A DNA stretch of 64,000 nucleotides from assembly GCA_944548615.1 (NCBI GenBank), contig OX155963.1, forward strand, positions 31,213,985-31,277,984, read 5' to 3'. The notes beneath the pieces were generated by a model that made no database searches, was not told the DNA's origin, and worked only from the letters and a program-made list of their open reading frames with translations. This DNA is from Micropterix aruncella (taxonomy: Eukaryota > Arthropoda > Insecta > Lepidoptera > Micropterigidae). A program made the position numbers and the translations under genes. Shown one piece after another: positions 1 to 12,800 of this stretch (position 1 is its first letter; each line of letters opens with the position of its first letter).

Positions 1-179
1 ATTTATATAGGCCGTGAAATGATGCAATCAAAAAATATTCCGAGTGAAAGTATTGTTTCATCGTGCTGATTCATAGTTGCACGAGTCAAAATAATAGCTG
101 AATTGTGTCTGTGGCTTTCACTGGAAATCGATGCATTTGTTGATCGCATCTAATAGACTTAAGGTCCATTACAGAATAA

Positions 180-918
180 AAGACACGACTGCCAGAAAGT
201 GAACTGTTGTGTTTATAATTATTTTCATTACAGAACTTTCATTTGACACAATATTTATTTATTTTAAAGTCACTAAATGATATTGTCATTGCTACATTAT
301 ACTATAGATGATGGCGAATCATTAACTGAGTGAACTCTTTGTAGCTATACCTGTTCAACGCCGCCCAACTGGGATAAGCCCATTCCAGGGCTAGCGTTTC
401 TAAAGCATTTTAACACATAAATTGGGAATGATAACTGAAATAAATTACCTAACGTATAAAAGAAATCTAAATACAAAAAAAATAGAAATCAAAGAAAGAT
501 AAAACAATATTGGTATTTTTTTTTAAATAATTGGGTAAAGTAAATAGTCAATTTTAAATATTCAAATTAATAACAAAAAAATGTCTAAAAACATAATGAA
601 TAAAATTAAATAAAGATATAATAGTCAAAAAAAAAGTAAAAAAATCGAAGATTATATAAAAATTCAATGATAATCTTTATAATATATTTATGTTAATTTA
701 TTGACATTTGGACATCGGAACATTTAGACAACTACTTACTTAATATTTGGACTGATAAGGTACCCTATGACACTCGGGATGACAACGGTTCTAACAATAC
801 TACACACTTCTAAATCGGTCAAAGCGTTTAGAAGTTATGGTAGAATAAAGAAATGAACAACATACATAGATCAACCTTGAACACATTACATTCCTTTTTT
901 GTTGGGCAGTCCTCTAAA
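180..918. mobile_element. Small TIR element, copy 1
   Basis: The ends are GACTGCC (near 188) and GGGCAGTC (near 911), an inverted pair. The right half closely resembles 28850-29093 (shared words such as gcgtttagaagttatggt and ttttttgttgggcagtc), so this is a repeated non-coding element. No protein is encoded. Class is unknown. Confidence 0.45.
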
Positions 919-1200
919 AAGAGCCATTTTTATTTTTCATCAACGAATGCTATATACTTCTAGATGGATTTGACCATTATTTAAAATTTTGAAATTTTTC
1001 GTATACGATTATTATTTGGATAATTTTGGTTATAGACATTGTTCTATTTATTTAATCAGTGATTTTAATTATTGCATTATTTTCTAATAATTATTGGTTC
1101 TCATACCGATTATAAAATACTTAAATTGATTTATATAGTCGCAACTGTCATGATAGTTAATTTCCTATAATTATATACGTTACTGAGAATATTAGACGCA
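919..1200. other. AT-rich stretch, nothing recognised
   Basis: Roughly 280 bp of AT-rich sequence without an open frame or repeat match within the window. Bases 1-179 are likewise featureless. Confidence 0.5.
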
Positions 1201-1256
1201 ATGACGCATCCAAGTGTAGGAATGCCTACCTACTGGAGTAGAATGAATTGTATTGT
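1200..1256 (+). repeat. 3' end of a retroposon with TTGTA-type tail
   Basis: The block from gacgcatccaagtgtaggaa to the tail attgtattgtatt recurs at 38008-38065, where it ends an insertion in a mariner relic. It looks like the 3' end of a non-LTR element or SINE with a short tandem tail. Nothing more can be said of its coding part. Confidence 0.45.
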
Positions 1257-1287
<31 letters not shown>

Positions 1288-2800
1288 GCAGCTGTTATAA
1301 AAAACATATACAAAAAAAAAAACAAGAACACATAGATTAAAAATTAAAACTATAAATAGACAAAGACTATGAAATAAAGCTACAAACGCTGCAAATTAGG
1401 GGTATCCTCAGGATATCTCTTATCCTGGTTTTCAGGACACACCTATTAATTACTGATACATAGGTATATGATTTTTAAAATAAAATAACCAAATCAAATA
1501 AATCTTAAAACCAAAAATCCAAATAATCATAATCAAATAAATACACAAATCGAAATAATCAAAATCAAGATATTTAACATCAAATGATATTAAAAGAAAA
1601 TAACGTAATTACATAAATTTAATAATCTACATATAATAAATCAAAAATAATCAAAATCAAAATATTTAACATTAAATAATCAGGTTACAAATTAATAAAT
1701 AAACGAAGACAATAGTAATAATCCAATTAGCAATAGTTATTTTAAAATAAAATCAAATTATGACATCTAAATGTTTTCCTTTAATAATAAACTTTCAAAG
1801 TGGTCCTTAAATACTGCAATTGATTTCGATCGCAAAGCCATTCCCAACCGATTCCATACTACCGCAGAATAATACGAAAAGCTGCACTGGAAATGTGTAG
1901 TTTTGTGCTTGGGTATTATAGCAAGTTGTTCACGTGCCCGTGTTGAATGGACATGCCGGTTACGGGACCACGTCATAATCGAGTAAAGATATCGCGGCTG
2001 TTTATTGCGTACTACCTTGAGTACAAGGGTCACAAGATGGAGCTGCCTTCTTTTACTCATATTCAACATGGAAGCTTTCGCAAGGAATGGTGACACATGA
2101 TGACGTGGAGGAATCCTAAAGCAAAATCTTGCGCAGGCATTTTGCAGTCTCTGAAGTCTCCGCTCAGTCTTCCTATATAGACAGGGGCCGTACACACAGT
2201 CGCCATAGTCCATTATAGACAATATAAGGGCATTTACAAGTAGTATTCTGATTCTGACGCTGAGGTACTCCCGAATTCTGTATAAGGCCTTTAGACGTGA
2301 GAAACCCCACCCAACGCTTCTGCTGACATGTTCCTCAAACCGCAATTTTCCATCAAATAGAATACCCAGATTTTTAGCCGTAGTGACCAGTGGTATTGGC
2401 AAACTGTCCACCATTATAGGAAGAGAGCCATAGTTAGCAATTTTAGTCCTGCCCTGTTTCGACCCAATAATCATAAAACATGACTTCGAAGGGTTGATTT
2501 GTAAGCCATGTTTATTGGACCAAGCGGATAACCTTTCAAGATCGGCATTGATTAGGCTGACTGCTGAAAATGGACAATTCGTGTCTATGGAATGCATTAA
2601 TTGAGTGTCGTCGGCATATAGATGATAGCGACAGTTTTCAAAATTTGCAGCTATGTCAGAAGTATATAGTGCAAATAAGACCGGGCCCAGTATCGATCCC
2701 TGTGGTACGCCGGTTTTTAACTTCATTAAGAGAGGAAATCGATTGACGGTCAGATACATCTTTCAAAATTACTTTTTGAAAACGTAATTTATATTCCTCA
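1257..2800 (-). pseudogene. Non-LTR retrotransposon, reverse transcriptase fragment (Jockey/CR1-like)
   Basis: An open frame at 1767-2759 encodes the RT palm onward: the turn GVPQGSILGPVLFALYTSDI, the catalytic YADD, a KCFMIIG-type segment, an LGILFD thumb start and a LINE-type C-terminus. A frameshift near 2730 precedes it: the other frame reads FQKVILKDVSD, as expected upstream of GVPQG. The 3' side (1290-1766) is AT-rich UTR, closed by a TTTA tandem tail on the plus strand at 1258-1290. The element is 5' truncated and lacks endonuclease and most of the fingers. The ORF is otherwise intact, suggesting a fairly recent copy. Confidence 0.8.
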
Positions 2801-3485
2801 GCTAGATAATTTTGCAGGCTCGATCAAGTATTTAGTTATTTCTTCGCTGTAATCATTCACCTAAATTCCATAATTCCACCATGAACCATTTTAGAGATTC
2901 TTCGGCACATCAAAAGAAGTATTTTAAAGTTAAACTAGTTGAAAATAACATGCAAAGATGAAGCCAGACAAATTTTACATTGTTATCAAAACAGGCGTTA
3001 CAAACGACACACAACATGAAATTATCCAGATATTCTCAAAATGCACCTCACTAGTTAAAACAGAAATTGCCATGGCTACTGAGATCTATTTTATTTATTT
3101 TTCAAAAAAGTTTATTTATTTTATTTATTTGTTTATTCACTACTAATCAACTTTACAGAAAAACCAATGCATTGAAACGTTAAATATTTACAGATATCAA
3201 CTAGCAACTCCACTACATTATCATATAAGAATAAATAATTTATTGCCTGTAATTTTACCAGATGAGGGTTAGCAGTAAAAAATATTAAAATCTGCTGCCA
3301 TCGAGTTAATGTCATTTAAGCCGCAAAGCACGCGCCAACAAGTTCCACGTCGCAAGGATACTGCGTGAGAACAGCTCTGCGAATGGATCGTGTTTTCAAG
3401 TACAACGATAATCATTAGACACCCAAAGATCCACCTTAGCTAGTAAGCTAGGGTTATCAGTTTTACCTCGAATCAGATTGAAAAT
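2801..3485. other. Repeat-derived stretch with TTTA run
   Basis: A run of TTTATTTATT at about 3093-3132 resembles the tails of the minus-strand LINEs in this window. The adjoining minus-strand frame (3315-3133) could be a LINE C-terminus but has no recognisable motif. Nothing else is seen. Confidence 0.3.
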
Positions 3486-3489
3486 ATAG

Positions 3490-3840
3490 GTCATGGTCAG
3501 TATTTAGTTTCTGAGAGAGAGAATTTTAGCCAACTATGCCTGGGATAAAAGCAGTCGGATACAAAATTATATCCGTACTGCTCAAAGTGTAAAAATCTCA
3601 AAAAAACACTTCTGTACCTTTTCCAGCATGAGGGTATAGGTATCTTGTTGTCGATTCCAAATAGCTGCATTCGTTTCCCTGCGACTTCTAACGATTGGGC
3701 TGTATCGACTTCGAACAATTCAATTGACTTCGAATAATTGAATATTATTGAGTGTTTGGATTGTTGTATTACATACCCTAGGAGCTCGAAAGAAGCTATA
3801 GATAGTTGCCTAATGTGTTTCTTGAAGTTTAACTGAAAGT
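3490..3840 (-). pseudogene. LINE reverse transcriptase relic (thumb region)
   Basis: Read on the minus strand through several frameshifts, the pieces FKKHIRQLSIASFELLGYVI, YRSVFLRFLHFEQYGYNF and YPRHSWLKFSL resemble the RT thumb of Jockey-like LINEs (helix, then W-P, then a VQ--FLRFL helix). It is too decayed to assign to a clade. Confidence 0.5.
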
Positions 3841-4358
3841 CGAAAAGTCCTTGACTTCAGTCACTCTAGGAAGCATACGTTTTGATGCGAATGTTCTCGC
3901 GCGTTCAAAATGTGGAGTATAGATGGCAGCACTAATGCGCATCTCTGGTAAATAGAGAAATCTGCTGAGTCGGTTACACAATAATATTAACGGGTCGGTT
4001 TATATTGTGGCACCACTTCATCCAGATGGTAAAAAAATGTCAAAACGCAAACATACTTCACCAAATACATATTAATAATGCAGATAATATGCAGAATATA
4101 ATGCGGTATATTTTACAGTACATTAACTTTGCAATTATCGTAAAATTAATGTTAACAAAACTCGTAATTATCGCAGTGGCCTTGAGTGTACCGGTACATT
4201 CATTCGCATTCGTGGATTTGGATGTGAGTAACGGGACGTTACATTCTTCAAGTTAATAAATATTTATAACTAACGGAATGCTATCCAGCGTCTTTAGGGT
4301 TCCACATCCCACATTACCCCTACCCCATGTTCTGCCCCTCATTCTGGAGCACTCTCTC
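3841..4358. other. No gene recognised
   Basis: A plus-strand frame of 83 codons at 4005-4256 has no family resemblance and no coding context. I do not annotate it as a gene. Confidence 0.4.
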
Positions 4359-4360
4359 TA

Positions 4361-4905
4361 TAGGGATTTCTAATAAGGGCGGGTCGATGTTGACAGTCTG
4401 TGGTGGCCATGTTTTTTGGCAGCGTCTCTCAAATCTGTTGTTTATTATTGCTGTTATACTGATGCCGCATCACCATGGCAAGTTACACGATTGAGCAGCA
4501 GGGTAAAACTTTATCATCGAAATGAGTGTTCGTTAGTGCATGGTTATCTCTTGTGGAGGTGACGGGAATTGTCCACGAAGATTGTGCGATTTGACCCTGC
4601 TAGACTTTCTTGTGGGGTTTTCTAAAGTCGCAGGTCTATGTCGATAAGCCGCAATCGACCGATGCCCTCAAAGTCAACATAACCCAGACTCTCGCTCAAA
4701 TTCAGCCGGATCTATGCGGCAGAGCCATTGAAATTGGACTTCTCGGATCCGTGCCACCGAGCGAAGCCAAGGCGGACATTTGAACGATGTCATAATGGCA
4801 TACATAGGCCTTTCAAATAAAAAAAAGAATTGTGGCAATACCTCACACACACCTTGTTTTATTGCATGACTGTCAACATCAACCCGCCCTTATTGGATAA
4901 CCCTA
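4361..4905 (+). mobile_element. Tc1/mariner deletion derivative (MITE-like)
   Basis: Imperfect terminal inverted repeats of about 35 bp (left 4361-4395, right 4870-4905; core ATAAGGGCGGGT then ATGTTGACAGTC) are flanked by TA on both sides, the target duplication of this superfamily. Inside are the transposase start (MASYTIEQQ, ATG near 4480) and, after a large internal deletion, the C-terminus with frameshifts (NWTSRIRATERS-GGHLNDVI near 4733-4793). All catalytic Asp residues are gone, so it cannot move without help. Confidence 0.8.
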
Positions 4906-5393
4906 TAAAATATTTTGGAACATTTGAAATATTCTGAGACATTGTACAACATTCTGAAGCATTCTCATTTTCTCTTAAAGAAAACAATGTGTTCACATTT
5001 TCGCCACCCACTCCCACCCTCACATAACCACCCACCCCTATCAGTCTTTTATAGTCTTGTATAGTGCCTATAAACACAATACAGTAAGATTTGTCGCTTT
5101 AGAATTAAAAATAAATTAAGATCGCGAATAATAGTATTAAGCAATGGCGAAATTGCTGTCAAATACTACTTCGTCGGGACAGGGCAATCACCAACAAAAA
5201 TAGAGTAATGTTAAGAGGGCTCCGAGCCTATGCCGCTACACAAATGTAGGTAATTTACGCTTGCCGGCGGCGGCCACGCGCGCAGGTGTGACTAAATCGC
5301 ATACATTGATAACGCTGAACAGACGGTCACCCGCCAAAGCGATGTAACCCGCATTTTATAATTTTATTGCTCATAGCAAATTGCAAATAACAA
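4906..5393. other. No gene recognised; short GC-rich patch
   Basis: A G+C-rich patch at about 5260-5290 (gccggcggcggccacgcgcg) stands out in AT-rich DNA. No ORF, RNA or repeat match was found. Confidence 0.35.
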
Positions 5394-6367
5394 AAACTGC
5401 AAATTGTGATAAAAGCAAATCCTTTTTGCACACGTATTTATTAGACCAAAATGGTCGATTTGACCCGGCGTTCCGACATATTTGGCCCAGCGGACTCAAA
5501 ATAGCGGCCGTTTTTCAAGATGGTCGCTAATAAACCAAAATGATTTTTCTCATGCTGATTTTAATGACCCATGGGCCTTTTCGGCTATTTTGGGGTCGTA
5601 TATTTCAAATATGGCAATAAAAATAACTTTAGTTAATTTTGAACAGGATTATTAACATTTTTAACGAGTATTTACTTTCACGTTACCGTTATGATATACG
5701 CGTCTTCTTCGAGTATTTGCACACTGGAAAAGACGAATCTAAAGTCAAAACTGTCAAAAAAGTCAAACGAGAGAATAATTTTGTGTATGCTGTAAGTAAT
5801 TTCTGAAATTTGCTACCCAGAAAACATGGAAAATTTGAACTATATAATATAGAATATGTGAATGGGTCTTTGACTTTGAATTTGTAGTCGCTGGCTCAAA
5901 TATGACGACTACATGTGTTTTGAACAACCTTTGAACGTATTTTGAACCGATTTGAACATATTTGTACTTTTGGCCAGAAAACTTAAACTTTTGTACTCGG
6001 TGTCATCATCAGAACTGGTCAAAATAAATGTACCGTGGCCGTTTTATTCTACACTATACTACACTATATATAAATGATTGTACACATTCTACCTTGTTTG
6101 TAAGGAATTATTTATTTATATTTATTTATGTTTATATTTTCAGCATCATATTTGAAATGTACGACGCCAAAATAACCGAAAAAGACCCATGGGTCTTTAA
6201 AATCAGCACGAGAGTAATCATTTTGGTTTATTAGCGGCCATCTTGGAAAATTGCCGCCATTTCGATTCCGCTGGGCCAAATTGTCGGAGCGGCAGGTCAA
6301 ATCAACTATTTTGGTCTAATGAACACACGTGTGCAAAAGGATTTGCTTTTATCACAATTTACAGTAT
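5394..6367. mobile_element. Long-TIR DNA element without coding capacity
   Basis: The left arm (about 5394-5618) and right arm (about 6141-6367) are inverted copies of about 225 bp with perhaps 85 percent identity; landmarks are gtgataaaagcaaatcc, gctaataaaccaaaatgatt and acccatggg. The 520-bp centre is AT-rich and encodes nothing recognisable. The structure is that of a foldback-like MITE. Target duplications are not clear. Confidence 0.7.
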
Positions 6368-6714
6368 TCTTTCAAAATATGAGACGAACCGCTTCCACTA
6401 TCAGGATAGCAGATACTTTATGATTCTGAGTAAAGAAATAAAAATGGATAATGCTTAAAACAATTATAACATTGTTATTCTCATCAGTACGAGGATAAAA
6501 TTTATGTCGAGAAGGATAAAAAAACAGTAATTATTATAGGTATAAATAGCTACACCAAAACTTTAATTATTTCAAAAAGCAGTTACCTTTATAAATAAAC
6601 TACTTCCTACGGAAAGAAGGTACAGATAGATTTCGCGGCTTAATGTGATTATATATTTTTGAACAACTTCAAATATGTACCTAATTAAAATTAATAAAGA
6701 AATAAATTAGTGAA
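6368..6714. other. No feature recognised
   Basis: AT-rich sequence between the long-TIR element and a LINE endonuclease relic. Nothing supported. Confidence 0.4.
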
Positions 6715-7130
6715 TGCCACTTTTAAACAGTCTCGAAGAGGAGTTTTGTGGATTTCACTCTGTGCTCCCCGGGATTCGCCCGTTGGATGAACAATTGGAA
6801 AGTTCACGAGCACCTTTCTTCTTCGGACCGCAGACTGGTGACATTTGGCATCGGCCGTCGTGTTCCCCCCACGCCACAATCCGAGTGGCGATACCGAACC
6901 GGCGACATTAACTGGGACCGGTTTGGTGAAGTCCTCTGCGAGAATCTTGAGGCGTTTCCATCGCCTTCTAGTAGTACCCCAGAGGACTTGTGTGTCGCAC
7001 TTAATGCGGCCATCGAGTCTTCCTGTGATGCCGTAGTAGGGCGGAAGAAACCCCGCGGTGGTTTCGCGGCCCCGTGGTGGTCTTCCGAACTCTGCGATAA
7101 TTTTAAATTTAATATTTTAAATAATGTAAC
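6715..7130 (+). pseudogene. R1-like LINE endonuclease C-terminal fragment
   Basis: The frame at 6748-7134 reads WMNNWKVHEHLSSSDRRLVT, then RTGDINWDRFGEVL and GFAAPWWSSEL. This is the end of an APE-type endonuclease domain followed by the spacer that precedes RT in R1-clade elements. The usual SDH catalytic triplet is SDR here, so the copy would be inactive. It has higher G+C than its surroundings and stops abruptly near 7110. Confidence 0.6.
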
Positions 7131-7287
7131 GTAGCGATTGAAAATTAATGTGATTGAAAATTGTTATTTTTGTGATGTGACGCAATGATGAGATGAAAAT
7201 TTTCTGCTGATCGATCAAGGTGAACAATGTATGAGATGAAGTTAAAATAAAGAAAAATAAAAAAACTCAAGTTTCAATTTTTTTTCA

Positions 7288-7727
7288 ACTCTCTCTATAC
7301 TATTGAATATCTATGATATTGAACATTTTCAAAGCCTATTTGATTTTAAAATGTTTTTCAAAGGATTTTATTTTTCTATGGTTTTAAAATATTTCTAAGT
7401 ATTCTGTAGTTTTGAATATTTTCAAAGACTATTTGACTTTAAAATGATTTTCAAATTATTTTATTTTTCTATGGTTTCAAAATATTTCAAAATATTCTAT
7501 AGTTTTGAATATTTTCAAAAACTATTAGATTTTAAAATGATTTTCATTTTTTTTTAATTTTCTATGGTTTCAAAATATTTCTAAGTATTCTATAGTTTTG
7601 AATATTTTCAAAGACTATTTGATTTTAAAATGATTTTTAAATTATTTTATTTTTCTATAGTTTCAAAATATTTATAAGTATTCTATAGTTTTGAATATTT
7701 TCAAAGACTATTTGATTTTAAAATTCC
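7288..7727. repeat. 93-bp tandem repeat array, about 4.7 units
   Basis: The word gttttgaatattttcaaa (or a near copy) starts at 7316, 7409, 7502, 7595 and 7688, exactly 93 bp apart. Units share ctatggtttcaaaatattt and ttgattttaaaatg. The units are AT-rich and diverged by some 10 percent. It may be a minisatellite or a piece of a satellite family. Confidence 0.85.
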
Positions 7728-9591
7728 CGTGCTTTTTCTGGTTTAAATGACGTGTCGCAACCTTAAATCAGTGCATATCCTATCAATGCTCTTTGTAAGC
7801 TAAATATCTTACAGCCAACCACTTATTTTCAACTTACGAAAATGTTACATCTGCATGCCGAAATGTCCTTCGTTGCTCACTCCTGATGGCGAAACTGCTT
7901 TTCAAAATCAATATTCTACCTATACATGGTTTATGCGTCTTTCAGTATTTTTTTATTGAATTTCAGGTTTTTCACGCAAATTAACTAAACTATTCGAGAT
8001 TACAAGTTTCGAATAGTGGTCCCTTCAGAAAATATTTTCAATTGTTTTACGCTTATTGGAGTCTATCTATTTTTTATATAATGAGCATCGTATCGATCGA
8101 ATCTTGGGGTTTAAAACTATCTCATTTTCTTATATCTCGGACTGAAAACAACATCGCTTTCTCATGTCTTCAGACTGAAATTTCACGCTGATTCTATGGC
8201 GTTTCTCAAAAAACGATATATGTTTTCTTACGCTTCCCCATTAACTAAAATACATGTAGAGTATTATAATAAGTTATAACAAAGATGGCATAAACGTCCA
8301 TTAATAAAAAACAAATATAAAAAATAAAATACTTACTGCTGTTAGCTTTCTCGTGACGATGCGTGACGACGCGGCACTGCGGTGTAGAAGAATAAAATAT
8401 TACGTGAGCGGGAACTGATAAGAGCTAACCGAAAAAGGCGTGCTCCCGCTTCGAATAGCAGCAGGGAAGTGAATCTATTTCATAGCGCGCCTGTGTATTT
8501 ATTAACGCGGCCAGCCCATACAAAAATGTATGGAGAATCTGATACCTGATTTTCTGGGATTTATTGTATAAAATCCTATTACAATCATTGAAATTTAAAT
8601 AGCTTATAGTGAAGATATGTTATTTAACTTTCTTTTATAATAATTTGTAATTCAAATTAGTTATTATTTTCCCAGTGAGGACTAAAACCCCGCGCCCATT
8701 TTTGTATATTTTCTCGGGTGTTTTTATAAAAAACTACTCAAACTATTGCCAAATTTATTAGCTCACCTTATAAATGACTTATTGATAAAAACGAGTGTTT
8801 TTTGTCACTGCTTTTATTAGCGTAGTTTTAGCGGAATAACTAAAACGCTAGACCCTAATTTGAGAAATTTCGTGCAGCACCCTCTTAAGGGGATTGTTGT
8901 CTCTTTCTAAAGCAGTCTGCAAGCTGCGCGGAGGAACAAAAAAGATTTTATTACATTTGTTGGATGATTTTTTATTTGAAGTCTAGTCCAAAAGACAAAA
9001 AGAAATGGGGATTTCGCACGTGTACGCCAATTAATGTAATACATTTCTGTTTCCTAGTATGTAGTTTCTGTGCGTTGATTATTTTATAACAAAATTGTTT
9101 TATTAAAAGCTATCAATCAACTGTACGTTTGTTATTTACGTAAAAAAGTCAATCTGGTTTCGAATCACCGCTAGGTCTTTATGCCAGTTATATAAGGCAA
9201 TAATGCATATTACCTTAAAAAAAACCAGTCCTGGAGCGACATAGTATTTCGGGTTCGAAAGGGTTGAATTTGATCAGTAATGTCATTTTAACTTGTGGCT
9301 GGCTGTTAACAAGAAACACCCACTGTTCTTAAATCTCATGTCAACACCTACATACCAATTGTTATCGTTTGTAAGAATTATTAATGTGAAATAGGGTTCA
9401 CTCTATATTATAAAAGCAAAATAGAAATAGCCCTTTCACCCAGAAAATCCTTTTATTCATTTCCTAAACTTATGTATTACTTCACCCTTATAAGGTAAAC
9501 TGCTCTTTCCAGCTGGATTCACGGGGAGATTAACTGAAATTATTAAGAATATTTAAGTTGCAGAGGAATTAAAAGCTCCTTTTCTTTTCAG
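7728..9591. other. No gene recognised upstream of the first visible USP exon
   Basis: About 1.9 kb without a convincing ORF. I looked for the UBP zinc finger expected in a USP16/45 N-terminus and found none. A slightly GC-richer patch lies at 8340-8520. Confidence 0.4.
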
Positions 9592-9882
9592 GTCTCTCAA
9601 ATTTAGGCAACACGTGTTTCTTCAATTCCGTAATGCAGTGTTTAGTCCAGACACCGTACCTCCTACCCGTTCTGAAGGAAATGAAAGAATCGGGGGAGAA
9701 ATTTGTCCTACCGGGCGGGAGACTCAAACTCGTGCTGCCGAACAACCCCGGCAGCAGCAGCAACAGCAGTAATGGCGAAGAACCAGTGGAAGTTGATTTG
9801 GCGCCGATCAAAGGGCAGCTCGGCCCTTGGGGAAACCTGGCCAAGGTGCTAGCCGAGACCCTGGACGAGCTGCAGTCTGGCG
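9592..9882 (+). CDS. Usp16-45: USP exon A: catalytic Cys box
   Basis: This exon follows a pyrimidine-rich acceptor (tttcttttcag) and ends at cg|gtgagt. It starts with the last two bases of a Gly codon and encodes [20 protein letters not shown], then a charged stretch with a Ser/Asn run. It ends with one base of the next codon. The 3.1-kb intron after it holds a CR1 scrap, a long inverted repeat and a LINE tail. Confidence 0.93.
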
Positions 9883-12800
9883 GTGAGTATCTTTTTAAGT
9901 TTGCAGATCTTTATTGTCCTCGATATTTCACTTTAAGACATGTTCATTCCTGAAATTACTGCAATAGTAGAGAAAGTAAGCTCTATTGTTCCTCATTTGG
10001 AGAGCTTTCACCATATTACAGAGTAACTGATGCTGAAAATCTATGACATTTGTGAAACCCACTTTGGAACGCGCCTATCAGATCTGGAACCAATACATTA
10101 GGAAGGATATCAATCTTCTAGAGAAGTTGACAATTGTAGCATTTCATTAATTGCATAATCAAACTGACCCTGAACTCATTTTTCTCGCCAAACGGCCTAT
10201 GTCTGCTGCAACTGCCCTGCCTTGCGAAATCTGTATTGTGCTGTGCTGCATCAGCTGTGTCTCAGCATACGCTTTGCCTTAGTCATGGCAAGAGTTGAAA
10301 AAAATGTAATTAAAATCATCGATATATGATCCCCTAGACGGGCCTTTCGCGCTCGAAAATGACCACTACAAAACCACTATTAAAAGCCGGCCAGTAGTAG
10401 TTTGGTCGCAGCCAACTGGCAGACAGCCGACCGTTTCCGGTGTGAGAGCTGCCGCGAAGCATATTGGCATTCAATTTATTGCTCTCTCTGTCACATGATT
10501 AACGAGAAAGGGTATGCGGAGCCAACTTATTTATATCTGAGGGCATATCTAGCTCATATATCGATGGTTAAAATAGGTGCAATAGTCATATTTCAATCTC
10601 GAAATATTGGACAAAGACTTGAAATTTCGTACTCAGATGCCTTGTTGGGCAGAAATCACATTGTGAAATTTTGACAGTCAGTATATTTGCATAAACGATT
10701 AAATCAAACATGTTCAATGCGTTGCATTCTCACTATCCAAGCTCATCGTCGACTATCCCTTTCAGATCAGGTATCCTTCACAAAGAGATATCACGCTCAA
10801 AATCCTCCCATAAGTCCTTGGCTACTTGCCGCAAAAGTTTTGGGGTGACACAGTCAATTTTTTCTGACTCGCCAATGGTATTTTCTGTTTTAAAATATAG
10901 CCACACTGCTCAGCCCGCATAGACAAATACTTTTGATTAGTAGGGCAGTGGTTTTTGGAGTGCGCAATTATGAATGTTGATAAAACTGCTTATGCAATAA
11001 AGAAACGTGCTGCGATATCGTTATCAGTAGTTAAACACCGCTAAATATATCCATTGTCGATATTATATAAGGAAAATTACTATTAAAAGAAGATTGTAAT
11101 GGTTGATGTATCTCAGGACATTCTCTGGTGTGAATAAGTAAGGAGTGTCAAAAAAAAAACAATTATCTCCAAAAGCAACACTTTCAGAAACTAGGAAAAA
11201 TGGATAGCTTTTTTTTGGAGTTTATTTTTAAAAATTGAAAACTTTTGTAGGAACACTACATTAAAAGGCAAATATTAATTAATATCGGAAAACCAGCTAT
11301 TTAGGAACCAAGTTTAACTTTTATTCTTATTTGTTCTGGACAAGCAGCTTTGCTGATATTTTACATACTGCAGCGCGCTTAACGCTTCTTAAACTTATTT
11401 TCAATGGATAAGATTCACAAATTTGTCAAAAAAAAATAAAACAAAAAAATGGTGTTTTCATAACTTTCACCTGAAAAGATGCTGGTAATAAAAAACTAAT
11501 GGTGTATTAATAACATTATATGCACCTTTTTTGCCCCATTTTGTATATACATAAATACTAAGAATATCGTTTTTTTAATGATTTCTGTCTTGTTACCTGA
11601 TTAAATCTTATTAGTCATGTATATAATATATTTATATAATATATATGGAAGTCAGCTGAATCGGCTATGTGACGATCTGTCAACCACTGCAAAAGGCCAA
11701 TCGGCCTTTTTGGCGGCCCCGTGATTAGGCATCATTTTGACTGGGTCGCCTCGTAAAAAACTGACCCCAGAAGTTGTACAATGTCGTTATCGCATAAACT
11801 AGAGATAATCATTGTTGTTATCACTCCTTACTTGTTATTTGTATCTGTTCCATAGCATTTACCTATAATGTTATAAATACACCATTAGTTTTTTTATTAC
11901 TGGCATCCTTTAAGTGAAAGTTATGAAAACACCATTTTTTTGTTTTATCTTTATTTGTCAAATTTATGAATCTTATCTATTGAAAAAAGTTTAAGAAGCG
12001 TTAAGCGCACTGCAGTATGTAAAATATTGCAAATAAACAATATTCGCTATATTTTATCTACCGCTACATGGCGCAACGCGCTCAACTTTTTTTATACTAT
12101 TCTTGACACAACATTTTTTAAATTTTCCAAAAAACAAACATATATTTTTTTAATTTTATTTTTGTTTTTTTATATCAAAGTTTGTTGTTTTCTTGTACTG
12201 ATTCACTTACTTCAAGGGTGTCGCTAATAAAATACTCTACCTGTATATACATAGGATAGTAAATAAACTAAAAGTGCTTCGTAACAAAGGGATCAGTGGG
12301 AGGGAGGGGAGGATAAGGGAGTGACGTTAGGGACAAGGATTTATGGGGGGTGAATTTGAGTTGTGAGGAGAAAGTCTTTCTGACCACTTAGGTAGCCTGT
12401 AAATGGGACTTCAGTTGTTTTTTAAACATGCCAAGCGTAGCTGATTGGCTTATGTATGCAAAGAGTCAGATAATTCCAGAAGCGAGCTGCCTGAACTGCA
12501 AAAGACAGTGAATAGGGTTGAAGAATGCTGAGATATTGCCAACGAAGGTTTTCCTATGAGTTTACTGGTAGGCCGTGGAAGGTCACTTGTGAAAAGAGAC
12601 CGTAAAGGTAGTGAAGGACTTCGGAACAGTTGAGTAGAATATGAAGATTTCTAGAGTCTGAAGTAAAGCCATACAATTTGTTTGCAGAAGGTGGAGAAGG
12701 TGATCACAAGGCGGGTTCCACGAAAAGGCCTATGCCTTGTGAGTAAAAAAAAAAAACTTAGCGAAAAAATTAATCCTGATCAAATGTTACCAATTCTTTC

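Noticed and set aside
1258..1290. Stand-alone TTTA microsatellites here and at 3110, 32395, 54640
   Set aside because: Each lies at the 3' end of a minus-strand LINE or LINE-like piece, so they are retroposon tails rather than independent microsatellites.
7288..7727. CRISPR-like array
   Set aside because: The whole 93-bp unit is repeated; there are no unique spacers, and the context is an insect genome.
1..9591. UBP zinc-finger exons of the USP gene
   Set aside because: I looked for the Cys/His pattern with splice sites on the plus strand and found none; the exons are likely upstream of the window or the gene lacks them.
9569..9844. Minus-strand 91-codon ORF
   Set aside because: It is the antisense of USP exon A with Leu/Ser runs from the Ser/Asn codons on the other strand.
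10402..10922. Two small plus-strand ORFs (90 and 70 codons) as host genes
   Set aside because: No family resemblance, no splice context consistent with USP, and location within a repeat-rich intron.
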